Positions 1 to 11,042 of a DNA stretch of 64,000 nt are shown in pieces. Both the position numbers and the translations under genes were made by a program. The notes under the pieces are model-generated. The model searched no databases. It had not been told where the DNA came from and saw nothing but the letters and a program-made list of their open reading frames with translations. How positions within the stretch are numbered: position 1 is the stretch's first letter; each line of letters starts with the position of its first letter. This DNA is from Lepidostoma basale (lineage: Eukaryota > Arthropoda > Insecta > Trichoptera > Lepidostomatidae): positions 62,001-126,000 of the forward strand of contig JAHDVF020001375.1 in NCBI GenBank assembly GCA_022606425.2, written 5' to 3'.

Positions 1-2616
1 GCTGTTAATGGGTTATCACCGGTTATCATAGCTACAGAATGGGATGCGTTCATAATTTCAGCAATAGCTTTCTTGGAATCTGATTTCAAAGGACAAGATA
101 TTATTACGAATCCGACAAAGTTCAGTTTTGATTCAATATCCTCACGAGTCAAATTGCGGACCTCTTGTGAACTTAATTTTCCAAAATATCTCTGACCCAG
201 AGCCAGCACCCGGGCACCTCTCCTCGACAGGGAGATATATGTATCATCATAATGAGAAGGAATTTTACTGAACATGTTCTTCAAAATCTCCGGAGCACCT
301 TTAACGGTACCTATGTAATGCGTTTCAATGGCCCCCATATCGTTGGCTTGGTATCCGGCGAGAACAGACATTCTTTTTAGTGCACTCGAAAAATGATTTC
401 TCTGAAATATTTTTAATCCCGGAGATTTCCCCTTCTTCGGAATGACCGCTTCAGATTTGGTGAGATTCCATTCAACTGCTGTTAAGGTTGCCTTTTCCAG
501 CGGATCCCCCACCAGCCCTTCATCGAGCTGAACTAGGGAATGGCAGGTGGCTAAAACCTGCACGGTCTGCACTGGAACATCAGTCAAAGGAAGAACATTC
601 AAAGGATCTTCTTCTAGTATACCCGCAACTCCTTCCACTACTAAATTATCACTCGTTAAAGTTCCCGTTTTATCAAAACAACATATCTCAATTTTACCGG
701 CCAGGGGTATTCTGAATGGCTCTGTACAAAACACTTCGAGCTTACAGAGAGACTGTAAAGATGAATTAACCGCTAACGAGAGCTCTATGGGTAGCTCCGA
801 AGGCACGACAGATGTTAAAATCAATGTGCACTCTAAGAAAAGTTTGTATCTGTTCCGTTCAGGATCTTCGCAACCTTTAATCCAAACATAGGCGGCGGCC
901 GCAATTGCAAATGTCAACAGAAACAAAATAAACCCAAATGTCTCCAAATTATTAGCTGTAACACGTTTTACACCAAACAAAATGGTTCTCAGTAATTTTC
1001 CCTGGGAAGTATTGAACCCAGTGCGAGCGACATACCCAACACAACCATTGTCGGGGGCTCGCAGTCCACTAAGTGACTGCTTACTAGGTGGAGAATGCTG
1101 AACAATCTTTGTGCCACCAAAGAGTAAATTAAGTTTTCCATCGCCTTCGGGGTCAAATTGTTTATCAGGGCTCTTCTCATATTCCAGCTCTAGAGGCTCT
1201 TTCATTTGCGGGACGCTTTCTCCGGTCAACATAGACTCATCGACAATACACGATCCTCTGAGTAAAATTATATCGCACGGAACCAAAGTATCGTTGAGGG
1301 ATCTTACTAAAGATACAATATCTCCGGGTACGAGCTGGTCTGAACTTATGGATCTCCAGCGCCGATTTCTATACACTGATAAAAAGTATGGTTTATTTCC
1401 CATTTTGCGAATTTCTGACATGTTCCGCAACTGTTGCTGCACAAGAGTACACTCAAAGATGACCAGCATAACCAGGGTGAAAATGCTGTAATACCAATAC
1501 TTGTCTAGACACCAGAGGCCGACACAAAACACTTGGAATACGAAGAATGGAGCGGTGGCACGTTCTTTGAATAATTCCAAAAATTCTGGCACATCCTGAA
1601 ATTATACAGTGACAAATTAAATCCCCGTAAAATCAAAATGAACAAATTTTATGAATTTTGTATTAATCCTGATTTTTAATTGGCTTTAAATAATTTTATG
1701 GGAGATGCTATTGGCGGCGATGAGGTTCGCAACTCATCACACCGCATCTCCCGCGGGGGCGAAAAGAAAAGGATGGTGCAGTCCATTCTTTCTGCCTACC
1801 CCTTCGGTGAGACGGCGTGATGGTTAGTTAGTCTTTAAATAATTATCAACAATATTTGAAAATACTTAATCATTTCATTTTGACATATATATATACATAC
1901 CATGTCCAGTTGGTTTTTCCCATAGTCAAATTCTGCCTGAGAAATATCTTGGTCATCTTGTAAACCTTTAGATTGCAAATATTCACTATTCCACTTATCT
2001 ACTGGAAAATTTATTATTTTAAATGTCTTCTTATCCCAATCATAGACATACTTAATCTTTTGAAACATAAACCATATTTGTGGATACTTTTCATCTTCAT
2101 TCTGGAAAAGCAAAAATATGTATCATTTAAATAATCACAAACAATTAAATCAATTGAATGAATGGTAAAATTTAAATATTAACCTGGTTGTGATAAAGTC
2201 TAACAATTTCAGCAAATCCATTATTAGTTGTGGGAACTACTTTCGCCAACTTTGCTTCAGAAGGATTAGTCTCCTATAAACACAAAACAACGTTTAGCTA
2301 ACAATCCAACTGATTAATTCAAATAAAAATCAAATTTTACACTTACGGAAGAACATGATAAGAAACACTGAACATGTACACTCCAATAACAACAGAGGTG
2401 TACTAAAATTTGCAATACTCCAGCACCAGCTATCGTCAAACACCCTGCTTCGTAGTGCTCTTCGACTCCGTATACAAAAATCCATATATATAAAATAATT
2501 GGATATATTAATAAAAAAGGAAAAATTGATCCTTGAAACATCAAGGAAATGGGCCGATATAATTTAACATATTGAATCAAATCGTCGAGCGACAAATTCT
2601 TCGCCGTCACCGCCAT
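1..2616 (-). CDS. ATP13A1: P5A-type ATPase, ATP13A1-like (5' part, runs off the left edge)
   Basis: Four coding exons join in frame: 2616-2347, 2273-2184, 2101-1901, and 1595 to beyond base 1. They encode about the first 718 residues of a family usually near 1,150-1,200. The ATG at 2616 opens a protein that aligns from residue 1 with animal ATP13A1. Visible landmarks in order are hydrophobic N-terminal segments (about residues 22-90), the actuator TGES (1215-1226), the M4 segment, the phosphorylation motif DKTGT with the catalytic Asp (660-674, residue about 495), and TGDNP (9-23). Family knowledge: P5A ATPases sit in the ER membrane and remove mis-inserted transmembrane helices. Introns 1 and 2 are 73 and 82 bp; intron 3 (1596-1900) holds a repeat. 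Odd point: the M4 motif, normally PPELP in P5A pumps, reads PSELP (Ser codon 798-800). Identity is very secure; the remaining C-terminal part is outside the window. Confidence 0.96.
1700..1831 (+). mobile_element. Short GTTA-tailed repeat (A2) in ATP13A1 intron 3
   Basis: The copy begins near GGGAGATGC and ends with GACGGCGTGATGGTTAGTTAGT. Its last ~60 bp match the 3' end of LINE family A, but the upstream half is different and recurs at 26649-26810 and 30019-30163. It has no coding capacity and is probably a SINE-like or chimeric retroposon. Confidence 0.7.
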
Positions 2617-2913
2617 TCTTCATATACCCCGGTGACACTGTAAGACGTACACCACTTTATCTATGATTATTTGACTATGACTTTTTCAAAGTTAATCATC
2701 GTTCTCTTTGATTTGAATAACTGGAAATAATAATAATGTATAACAAATATCTTCATCGACACCCGCCGATTGACTTTCTGGGATAAAAGAAAACGATCTA
2801 AGTCACCAGCTTGGCTTCTTCTACCCAGATTTGAAGATCACACACCACAGTAATTAATACCTTTACGCAGACGAAGGCATTGAAGAAACCAAAAGGAGCC
2901 TACTGCAGGGAGT

Positions 2914-3094
2914 AAGGATACGGCCACACCGAAGTGCCAGGGTCGGAGGCTAGGTTGGCGTTTTTACACAGGTGGCTTGTGATCACCCGCTTGGCGCGAA
3001 CCTATAGTGTGGCCGGTCCCATAGTAAGCCGTACGTTGGTTCGCCAGGTATCCCCCTAGCCTCCGACCCAGGCACTTCGGTGTGGCCGTACCCT
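2914..3094. mobile_element. Foldback MITE with long near-perfect inverted repeats
   Basis: The left arm (about 2914-2953) and right arm (about 3055-3094) are reverse complements over roughly 40 bp with only a few mismatches. Both carry GGCCACACCGAAGTGCC and GTCGGAGGCTAG. About 100 bp lie between the arms. No coding capacity. Superfamily unassigned, because I could not define a target site duplication. Confidence 0.75.
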
Positions 3095-3726
3095 AAGTGA
3101 TTCACAACACAAAACGAATCAGTAATCTCAATACAGAGGTGTACAAACTACATCTACGTCTCAACAGCACCCTGTCGGCAGAAGATTAGGACAAAGCTGA
3201 CCGCATCCTCGACAATCAATCAATCAACACGTAGCTGCTTTCGGACTCTCGGTAAAAAAGCAAAATAGTCAACCTGTGTTAGGCGTAAGGCAACCTGCGA
3301 ATACATAAGAAAATGTTATCAAACTTTTAAGGTGGTTATCTACTTTTCAAACCATGCAATGAGCGCAGAGGCAACATCCATTAATACTACACTTCAAGAT
3401 AACCCCAAAAGGATTTTTTTGGAAAAAAATCATCTACAGAGTCGAAACAGCTATATGTAAATATTTATTAGCTACTGCAGAGGAAATAAAGGTTTATTAA
3501 TGCTACTGTCATCATTTACATACAAGTATATAGACAAGGTGTAAACTTTACTAAAGACATCTACATACAAGATTCACCTACATATCACCTCGCGCAACCC
3601 TTACCAACTGTGTTTAGTTCCAAATCTAGAAAACAAGTTCTTTCGTCAACGAATTCGCATATTTCCTTGATTAAGTGAAAGAAATTGAGACGGACAGCAG
3701 AAACTTTTTGGTCAGTTTTGTCGTAA

Positions 3727-3867
3727 ATTCAGAAGAATCGACATGCGTGTATGACTCGTTGGATGAATGTGGAGGAATCTAAAGAGGTGGGTCAAAATAG
3801 AGTAGTGTGGCGGTCCGTTGTCTCTGCCTACCCCTGTGGAGAGAGGGCGTGATGGTGTGTTGTTGTT
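3727..3867 (+). mobile_element. LINE family A 3' fragment
   Basis: This 5'-truncated copy matches the C-terminal coding end and 3' tail of family A: the segment for AGAATCGACATGCGTG, then TAGAGTAGTGTGGCGGTCCG, then the CCTACCCCTGTGGAGAG tail. The terminal GTTA repeats have decayed to GTGTGTTG. Confidence 0.75.
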
Positions 3868-4294
3868 TTCGAGGAGAAATTCGAGAAGATAGATTTTTCA
3901 TTATGCTTTAAATATTTCTTTTAATTTTTAATATTATTTAATACAACCATGTGTATTGCCCATTAATTACTATTAGATTGGATTTTATTTATTATATTTA
4001 TATTTTATATTATTCTCGTTTCTACATTCCATTTCCACCACTTTATGAATGAACGTTCTAGACGCTAAATTTGTTTTATGGAATTATCAACCTTAATACG
4101 TAAGATATGCCGACTACGTAAAACTACAATTGTTTGCTATATTTTTATTTCATTCGATCAAAATCGACCATAGATATCAAAATATATAATTATTCGGGAT
4201 GTCATTCGCGTAAACTGTGCTGTTAACGCGTAAACGAAATAGAATTGGAAAAACATTTGTTTTTACACATGCTTGTAAATTAATGTTATTCAAC

Positions 4295-7200
4295 ATGGAT
4301 ACAGATTTTATTGAAATTAACGAAATAAACGGTTTCATAAAATATTTACAAAGTGTGAGTAACAAGTCACATAAAATTATTTTATTTCGGCGTATTTTTT
4401 TAGGAAAATATGTAAACTTTTGCGGTGTTTCAGTTATTAATTAAATTTATAATCGTGACCGTAGTTATTTTTGTGAAGTGTTTGACCTCTATTATCTTTT
4501 CTATTGTTTTATTTATGTATAATATAAGTTTAGTGTTTCATTTCCACAAATAAGCGTCATTGGATATAAATCGTATCTCAATATATTAGAGGATTCCAAC
4601 AGCTAAAACAACTGTTTATAAACATTACATTTCTATATATGTTTACTTTGTAATATATTTTTTCTTAAACATCTCCTTGGATAATTTATTTTATTTTAAT
4701 GCAAAAATAATTTTACCTTATTTGATTATATTTACCTGGTTTTAATAATATAAGAATTACCAACGTTATATTTAACCTTGAGAAATACCTACACTCTGAC
4801 CTATCAGTTTTAAAGCAACCTTATTATTGATTGATTCGTATTTAGTTTGCATTATTGAATTTATTTCATTTCTTTATTGTATTTATATATTTTAATAATA
4901 TTTTGGAGATGTTTTTAGCCCAAATAATTATTATGCAGTTTCTATATTTTCACCAAGGTACTAACTAACTTAAAGAGTAGGTTAATTAATTATTTATCAG
5001 TTCTCCTTAATTTCCAAAAAAAATAGAGATAAATTTATTTAAATCACAATCTATACATCATTTTTGTTTCAAGCATACATCTATAGACACAAATATAATA
5101 ATAATAAATAATAAAAAATTACATTTAACCGTTTCTAGTGGTTAAAAATTGGTGTTCACTAAAGTTATACGAAGATATATGTGATCGCAAAATAGATGCT
5201 AAATTCTCCTTCTCCTTTTAGACCTTGTATTATTATTATTTTGTTGAATTGCTTTTTACATCATGACAGCATGAGCCAAATCGATGTAAAGGGTATTATA
5301 GCTGTCATAGTGATTCTCATGACATGTGATAGGTAGATGATGATGATGATGATGATTTGTATAGCGCCATTTTTGTGAGAGATTCACATCAAGGGCGTTC
5401 AACGTCCGGAAAGCTTCTCTTAAAAAGAAAAGTTTTAAGAGAGCTTCTGAACACTCCTTTGTTGTCTTGATTGCGGATATTGTAGGGCAGCCTGTTCCAC
5501 GCCGTCGGTCCCGTGATGCCAAAAGCGCGATCTGCGAAGTTTGAAGTTCCTTGGCGCCGCGGGACGAGAAGTTTGTGTGTTGCTCCTTCCTTTGAGGATC
5601 GTAGAGTTGACTGCCGAGGGTTCAAATCTATCAGCTTGCAAAGTTCTGTGAGGTAGTGGGGCGCTCGTCCATGTAGCTAATCTATCACCAATTTATTGTG
5701 ACGTGAATTCTACACCAAACCAACGGCAGTGTGATAATTACACTGCCCTCGCCGGGAATCGAACCCGGAACCTTCGGGGTGGCACTCAATGCACTTCCAC
5801 TCATGCTCGGCCACTTTGGTCTGGACCTTCAGGCTGGCCTCTCTCGGGAAGTTGACTCCCAGCTATCCCTCCATCTCTTATGAATGATGATTATAGATGC
5901 TAAATGATGATCTTTATTTTTATCATTAACCTAATTTATGGCAGTAGGTATAGGCGTTTGGCTTATAAATTATTAAGCATACACACACAAACAACTACAC
6001 ATCAATCAATCAATAAATCATTATCTTTTTTTGATAAACTTAAGGCATTAACACTGGGATTCTATAGTGATGATTTTTTTGGGAATAAAAACACAATTTT
6101 TTCCAATTTTGAGTTTATTCCTTAGATGTTTCAAAATTTTTCGTGTTCATCATCGGGAGAACAATATAAACTAACTAAAAATATTTTCAACAAAATACAA
6201 CAACAAACCATCATGCCGTTTCTCCTAAGGGGTAGGCAGAGAGAATGGACCGCCCCACTACTCGATCCTAATACACGTCTAGCTTCCTCCCCATTCATAC
6301 AGCGAGTCATACACGCACGTCGATTCTTCCGACTTCTAAAATGGCTGACCTTTAAAATTTGATTAATCCGGTCGTGCCAAGTTTTCCTCGGTCTCCCACG
6401 ACTACTTCATTCACACCGTTAATGTTTACTTTCTTAACCATTCTCCCCACATCCATGTGTTCCGTATATCCAAACCAACACAGTGATCCTTTCATAATTT
6501 TGTTCATAATTCTTTCTTCTTCTTCTTGAAATTCTGTCATACATCGTTTTACCACACATATGTCTTATGGATCTCATCTCTACCACATTTATTCTTCTCA
6601 CATCCTTCTTCTGCCAATTCCATGCTTCACTTCCATACGTCAGGGTTGGTACTAAAACTCCATTGTGAACGGCCATTTTTTAAGAATACAAAAATCAAAA
6701 TACATGATTCTAAGTATGTAAAATGTGCAAACTAAAATCAGAAAGATTTCCAAAGACTAATACTGTCCCTGGTGCCCTATCTAATTTTAACCGCCCTACC
6801 TTTGGATAATTTTCCAAGAAACGTGCAAAAAAGCTGGTTAATTAATGAAATTTAATTATATATTTTTTTTAAATACGAAACGTCAAATACTCGGCCGCAC
6901 ACTTCGCCTGCCCCTTGTAAAACTATCATATTTATGAAGACTTGTACTCGAGTATTGTTGGCACACGCGCGTATCCCTAACAGATTGTACATTTTAGGTA
7001 CATTTCTTTTTCTCAAGCGCGTACGTGATACGGGATAGCGCAGAATGGTACAGTCAAAGTGAACGTATCACGTACGTTCAAATAGGTAGGGTGATTAATT
7101 TGCATATCTTACATACATAGGTTCTCGTATTTTGTTTAAAATATTTTTGGTTAGTTTATATCTTTCTCTTGGTGATGGAGGTGCAAAACCTTCGAAACAT

Positions 7201-10200
7201 GTTGGAAAAAAAATCTTTATTGTGTATAATATTTATTTATTCTAATAATTATTTTAAAAAAAAAGTTAATACCTCCTGTGCGTGCAGCTAATGGAATATA
7301 CATATTTTTTCCAGATTGAATGGAGAGACCCGTGGCTAATGGGACTGATATCATTTCACATGTTGATTACGCTGACTTGTCTCACTACCAGAAATTATGG
7401 AAACTTTCAAATTGTCCTCTTTTTTTCCTTATGTATGTATTTCTGTTGTTATGTTAACAAATAATTCCCATCTTAATATTGGTTATTGAAATTTCTTAGC
7501 CGAAGTTCATTGTAAATAATGAAAAGAAAAAAATGTTTGCTTATTTCTTCTTCTAGTACCGACTGATTTCCGCAGCTTGCTACCATATTCTGGGGTTGAC
7601 TAGAAGTTGGCAGAAAGCTTCCAAAACCGGTCGAAATTAGATAAAGAAGTGGAATAAAACTGAATAGTCGTATTTATTATTTTTAAATATTGATTAATTT
7701 TCTTATTTTAATTTATTGAATATTTAAAAGAATTAGGTATGCCCGGAAATAGTGTTGTTTTTATAATATTCTTATATAGTGTTGTTTTTATAAAACTCAA
7801 ACTTGTTTTTTTTATTTATTTTTTATTCAAAGTTATTTCCAGTGTTTTCTACAACTCTTTGCCATCTATTTACTAGTATCTAGATCTAAAATTCCTCTCT
7901 TATAAAATGCTTTTGGTTTAGATTCGAAGAACTCGAGAACCCGATTTCAGTTCTTCGATATTCTCAAATTTTTTGTTCCTTAATTGTGTTTCTAAAGAGC
8001 GAAATAAGTGAAAGTCACTCAGTGTCAAGTCCGGAGAATAAGGTGGATGCGATAAAACATCCCAACCAAGGTCCTGGATTTTTTCTGGGTGATAGCAACA
8101 TGCGGCCGGACATTATAATGTTGAAGAATGACATTCCTTCTATTCACAAAAGCAGGTCTAATTTCTTGTAATGTCGCATTTAACTTGTACATCTATTCAC
8201 AATAGAGGACTGCAGTAACAGTTGTCTATTGAAAAAACTACATTCATTCCGGGAATACCTAACACATCTGCTAAAAATTCACAGTTTTACATTATAATTA
8301 TCATAGTAAACTGCTAGCTTAGAAAACAAAACAAAAAACTGTCAAAGCAAATCTTATTATTATTTAAAATTTCATGGTAGAAGTTTAATGTAAATATATA
8401 TTTTTTTAAATGTACATTTAGTTAAATTCTACTTATGTTTATGACTTCGACCGGTTTTGGCATCAGCTGGCGATGACCAGAAGATGGCAGCGAGCAGCCG
8501 AAACCAGTCGAAGCCATAAATATAGTGGAATTTAACTAAATACATAATTTTTTTTAAATTTATAATTTTTTATTTTCATTATTTTCAAAGCAAATCTATT
8601 TAACGTGGTAACCGGATATGACAAAATATTATGTCATTCCAAGAACGCAACAGTAGTGGCTATAACGAAATATTCCATCAAGACCTTTATAATATTACCC
8701 CCATTAGGAGGTGGCACAGATTTTTTCAAATATAAAATACAAATCCACATTTTTTGTGCTTGAAAATATGAATACATATCTTTTTTTTTTTTTTAGTACT
8801 GATGGTGTTTTTTTCGGAGAGTATCAATGAGTTTGCATCTAAAAACTGGACATTATTTTCCCGACAGCAATACTTTGATAGTAAAGGGCTTTTCATATCT
8901 ATAGTATTTTCAGTGCCAATACTATTAAATTGCATGATAATGGTGGTAAGTAAAATTTTTCGAATATTATGCCGTTGCCTTTTTTGTTTTATAATGGTAT
9001 GTTTTATTAAAGTTTTTATAATCCTCCACAAATGCCTTAAAAATTCATATACAGTCGAACTCGGTTATTACGATCATGGAAATTGCGAGATCTTGGATGT
9101 AATGAGGAAACAGATATTTCTTGTCTTCATGTTTGTAAGCATTTAAAAATACATATTCTCTAATATAACGAGTAATGCTTATAATGAGGAAATATATATA
9201 TAGTTGGTAAATTGACCAGGTGTATGCATAAGTCTTTTCCGGTTTCACTAAAAGATGGCGCCACTGAACAGTACACAGCGTATAAATGTGACACTACATC
9301 AGTTTGTTCGTCTGACATTAACCTACACACACACAAGTTGAGTCCACCAAACAATAGTGTCTGTGTTGTATCGTTCAGTGATCATGTCAACTTTTGTGCC
9401 TGAAAGAGAACATTTGCAGCACGCATTGCTTTTCTTATTTAATCAAAGGAAAAAGGCTGTGGAAAGTCATCGTTTGCTAGTAGAAACATATGGTGAACAC
9501 GCTCCATCGATTAGAACATGTGAGACATGGTTTCATCAAATCGCTTCGGCAAGAAGACCATGCTTTGTATCTGGTGGGACCAGAGCGGTATTGTGTATTA
9601 TGAACTCTTGAAGCCCGGCGAAACCGTTAATACACAACCCCTTTCGCCAACAAATGATTAATTTAAATCACGCATTGATCGAAAGACGACCAGAATGGAC
9701 CAGAAGACATGGCAAAGTGATTTGTTACACAACAACGCGCCACCTCACACAGCAAAACCAGTGAAAGACACCTTGAAATTGCTTGGATGGGACATCCTTC
9801 CGCACCCGCCGTAGTCCGCCGACCTGGCGCCATCTGATTATCACCTCTTCGCATCAATGGGGCACGCGCTCGCTGAGCAGCACTTCAGCAATTTCGAGGA
9901 TGTTGGAAAATGGCTCGACGAATGGTTTGCCGCAAGAGACAAACAGTTTTTCAGGCACGGTATTCATAACTTACCTGAATGATGGGTGAAGTGTGTAGAA
10001 GCATATGGCCAGTATTTTGAAAAAATCAAGATATTAATTTCCCTTGAAAATTACGTGTTTTCTTTACCACAAAAAATGGCAAAAACTTATGCATACACCT
10101 GGTATATACTCGGTCCCATCTTCCTTGTAATAACCAAGTTCGAATATATTTAATAAGTTTTATTTTAGGCTTTACCCCTTACACACTTCACCTTACTGTG

Positions 10201-10407
10201 TCTTTCATATCGATGAAGACACAATATTTTTATTGTAGGTTTTGTAAAAAATGTGTGTTTATATGCAAATGTTTATTTTTCCTTCAGGGAAGCTGGTTGT
10301 ATCAATCTACGCAGCTAATGATAAATTTGAGAAAGGCGCAATTGAGAGAGCAATTGAAGCGACAAAACAGCAAGAATGCGGCCAATTTGCATTTAAAATC
10401 TGATTAA
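4295..10407 (+). CDS. TMEM18: Transmembrane protein 18
   Basis: Four exons give 148 residues plus stop (human form 140): 4295-4354, 7315-7432, 8797-8945 and 10288-10407. Junctions are GT/AG (donors GTGAGT, GTATGT, GTAAGT) and phases close exactly. Exon 2 holds the family core around a WRDPWLMGL sequence and the first hydrophobic segment. Exon 3 begins with a hydrophobic stretch, then a conserved block with QYFDSKGLFISIVFS that leads into the last membrane segment. Exon 4 is a basic, coiled-coil-like C-terminus. Family knowledge: TMEM18 is a small multi-pass protein of the nuclear envelope, linked in mammals to body weight. An in-frame ATG four codons upstream (4283) is possible; 4295 (CAACATGG) has the better context. 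Introns 2 and 3 are swollen by mariner and pogo-type elements. Identity is secure. Confidence 0.94.
5236..5850 (-). mobile_element. tRNA-derived SINE, split by a LINE insertion
   Basis: Reading the minus strand, the head (about 5850-5673) has a tRNA-like B box, GGTTCGATTCCCGG, followed by CAGTGTAATTATCACACTG. The 3' half (5336-5236) has ACATGTCATGAGAATCAC and CTTTACATCGATTTGGCTC. Together they match the SINE copies at 26355, 39310 and 40765. The halves are separated by 5337-5672. Confidence 0.75.
5337..5672 (-). mobile_element. CR1/L2-like LINE 3' fragment nested in the SINE
   Basis: The minus strand encodes a typical LINE C-terminal tail (5625-5389) with the pattern RAFGITGPTAWNRLPYNIR followed by SSLKTFLF. 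It then ends in a GAT/ATC trinucleotide tail at 5337-5356. The short repeat GTAG at 5333-5336 and 5673-5676 may be the target duplication. The element is 5'-truncated and non-functional. Confidence 0.75.
6200..6681 (-). mobile_element. LINE family A 3' fragment
   Basis: The minus strand carries a broken reverse transcriptase C-terminus. Two overlapping frames (6676-6434 and 6555-6352) cover the [16 protein letters not shown] block and a LCWFGYTEHM version of the usual RWFGHMER motif, followed by the CATCATGCCG 3' tail near 6210. Frameshifts show it is inactive. Confidence 0.85.
6791..7094. mobile_element. piggyBac-type MITE, copy 1 (TTAA flanked)
   Basis: The 304-bp element starts CCGCCCTACC and ends GGTAGGGTGA, with TTAA on both sides (6787-6790 and 7095-7098). 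Its interior matches, in reverse orientation, the element at 31403-31729, including TGACTGTA, GCGCTATCC and AAGTGTGCG. No coding capacity. It lies in TMEM18 intron 1. Confidence 0.8.
7826..8190 (-). pseudogene. Mariner transposase C-terminal remnant
   Basis: The minus strand in TMEM18 intron 2 reads DLGWDVLSHPPYSPDLTLSD followed by FHLF. This is the end of the mariner catalytic domain, where the family consensus is [15 protein letters not shown]. Frameshifts and stops occur on both sides, and no terminal repeats were found. It is an old fragment unrelated by position to the mariner in intron 3. Confidence 0.85.
8411..8545. repeat. Foldback repeat with CCGGTTTTGGC arms
   Basis: The arm near 8412-8461 (TTAGTTAAATTCT then GACTTCGACCGGTTTTGGC) is the reverse complement, with few mismatches, of the arm near 8497-8545 (GCCGAAACCAGTCGAAGCC then GGAATTTAACTAAATA). 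Related single arms occur near 7610-7660 and 30625-30695. The element is a palindromic, non-coding MITE-like repeat. Confidence 0.7.
9216..10102 (+). mobile_element. Mariner-like element, internally deleted
   Basis: Inverted termini are CCAGGTGTATGCATAAGT at 9216 and its complement ACTTATGCATACACCTGG ending at 10102. A TA follows on the right. At 887 bp it is shorter than a full ~1.3-kb mariner. It lies in TMEM18 intron 3, nested in a pogo-type MITE. Confidence 0.88.
9384..9989 (+). pseudogene. Broken mariner transposase
   Basis: The ATG at 9384 opens the mariner helix-turn-helix region (LLFLFNQRKKAVESHRLLVE, then TYGEHAPSIRTCETWFHQ) and stops at 9611. The middle of the catalytic domain is deleted. 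The C-terminal end resumes with HNNAPPHTAKP and, after a stop in place of the usual Tyr of [27 protein letters not shown] (about 9735-9850). Stops and the deletion make it non-functional. Confidence 0.88.
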
Positions 10408-10439
10408 AATCACTTGACACTGAAACAATTGACCTTTAC

Positions 10440-10445
10440 AATAAA
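10440..10445 (+). terminator. TMEM18 polyadenylation signal
   Basis: An AATAAA lies 33 bases after the TMEM18 stop. It implies a very short 3' UTR. Confidence 0.6.
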
Positions 10446-10869
10446 GTTCTCCTATTAGGTACACAAAGCTAAATATTTTTGCATTGAACTTGTATATATA
10501 TTTCAATTATGTATTTACTGCCTATCACTTGTAGGAAACACACCAAGTGCTTTATATTTATACATTTCCTGATATGTTTATTACGGTATGTGTAGAGGTG
10601 GTTGTTATAAATATTTAATGTATTCATAATCATGGTTCCAATATATTGTGTTTGAATTCCATGCACATCCTTGTCTTGCCATCTTGTTCTAATGTTTATT
10701 TTGTTTAGGTATTCCAGATTATGTTTCAAATTATAGTATTTTCCAAAATTCACTATGATACCATAGTGGTACCACTTATTGTCTCTTGAACAATTATATA
10801 AAATTCCATATAAAGTTTTCAATATTTATGAAAATGTCAGTTTTCTACAAGAAAAAATATTATATTATA

Positions 10870-11042
10870 TGGCAGTGAGAGGCAAAAGAAGAGGGCGATC
10901 TCTTGCGCGATGGTGTGACCAAATTAAGGAGATGGCTGGGAGAGATCATCACTCGGTGGTGTGGGCTGCAGAGAACAGAGAAGATTGGAGGTGTTTTGTC
11001 TTAGCCATGGGCAGCTCTATGGAACACGAACCTCAGCAGTAA
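10870..11042 (+). mobile_element. LINE C-terminal fragment
   Basis: The plus strand reads a LINE C-terminal signature, GKRRGRSLARWCDQIKEMAG followed about 15 residues later by ENREDWR, and stops at 11042. The pattern GxRxRGRxxxRWxDxI...AG...R..WR ends many insect LINE polyproteins. The 5' side is truncated. Confidence 0.65.

Larger units (their letters stand above)
2617..4294. other. Divergent intergenic region between ATP13A1 and TMEM18
   Basis: About 1.7 kb separates the ATP13A1 and TMEM18 starts, so both promoters must lie here if the first coding exons are near the 5' ends. It contains one foldback element (2914-3094) and one LINE-A tail (3727-3867). The rest is AT-rich with no open frame that looks coding. 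I cannot identify a core promoter motif with confidence. Confidence 0.55.
9052..10146. mobile_element. pogo/Tigger-type MITE split by a mariner
   Basis: The left end CAGTCGAACTCGGTTATTAC (9052) is mirrored by GTAATAACCAAGTTCGA near 10127-10143, with TA at 9050-9051 and 10147-10148. Between the arms sits the complete span of a mariner (9216-10102). Without it the element would be about 200 bp, a MITE size. Confidence 0.65.
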
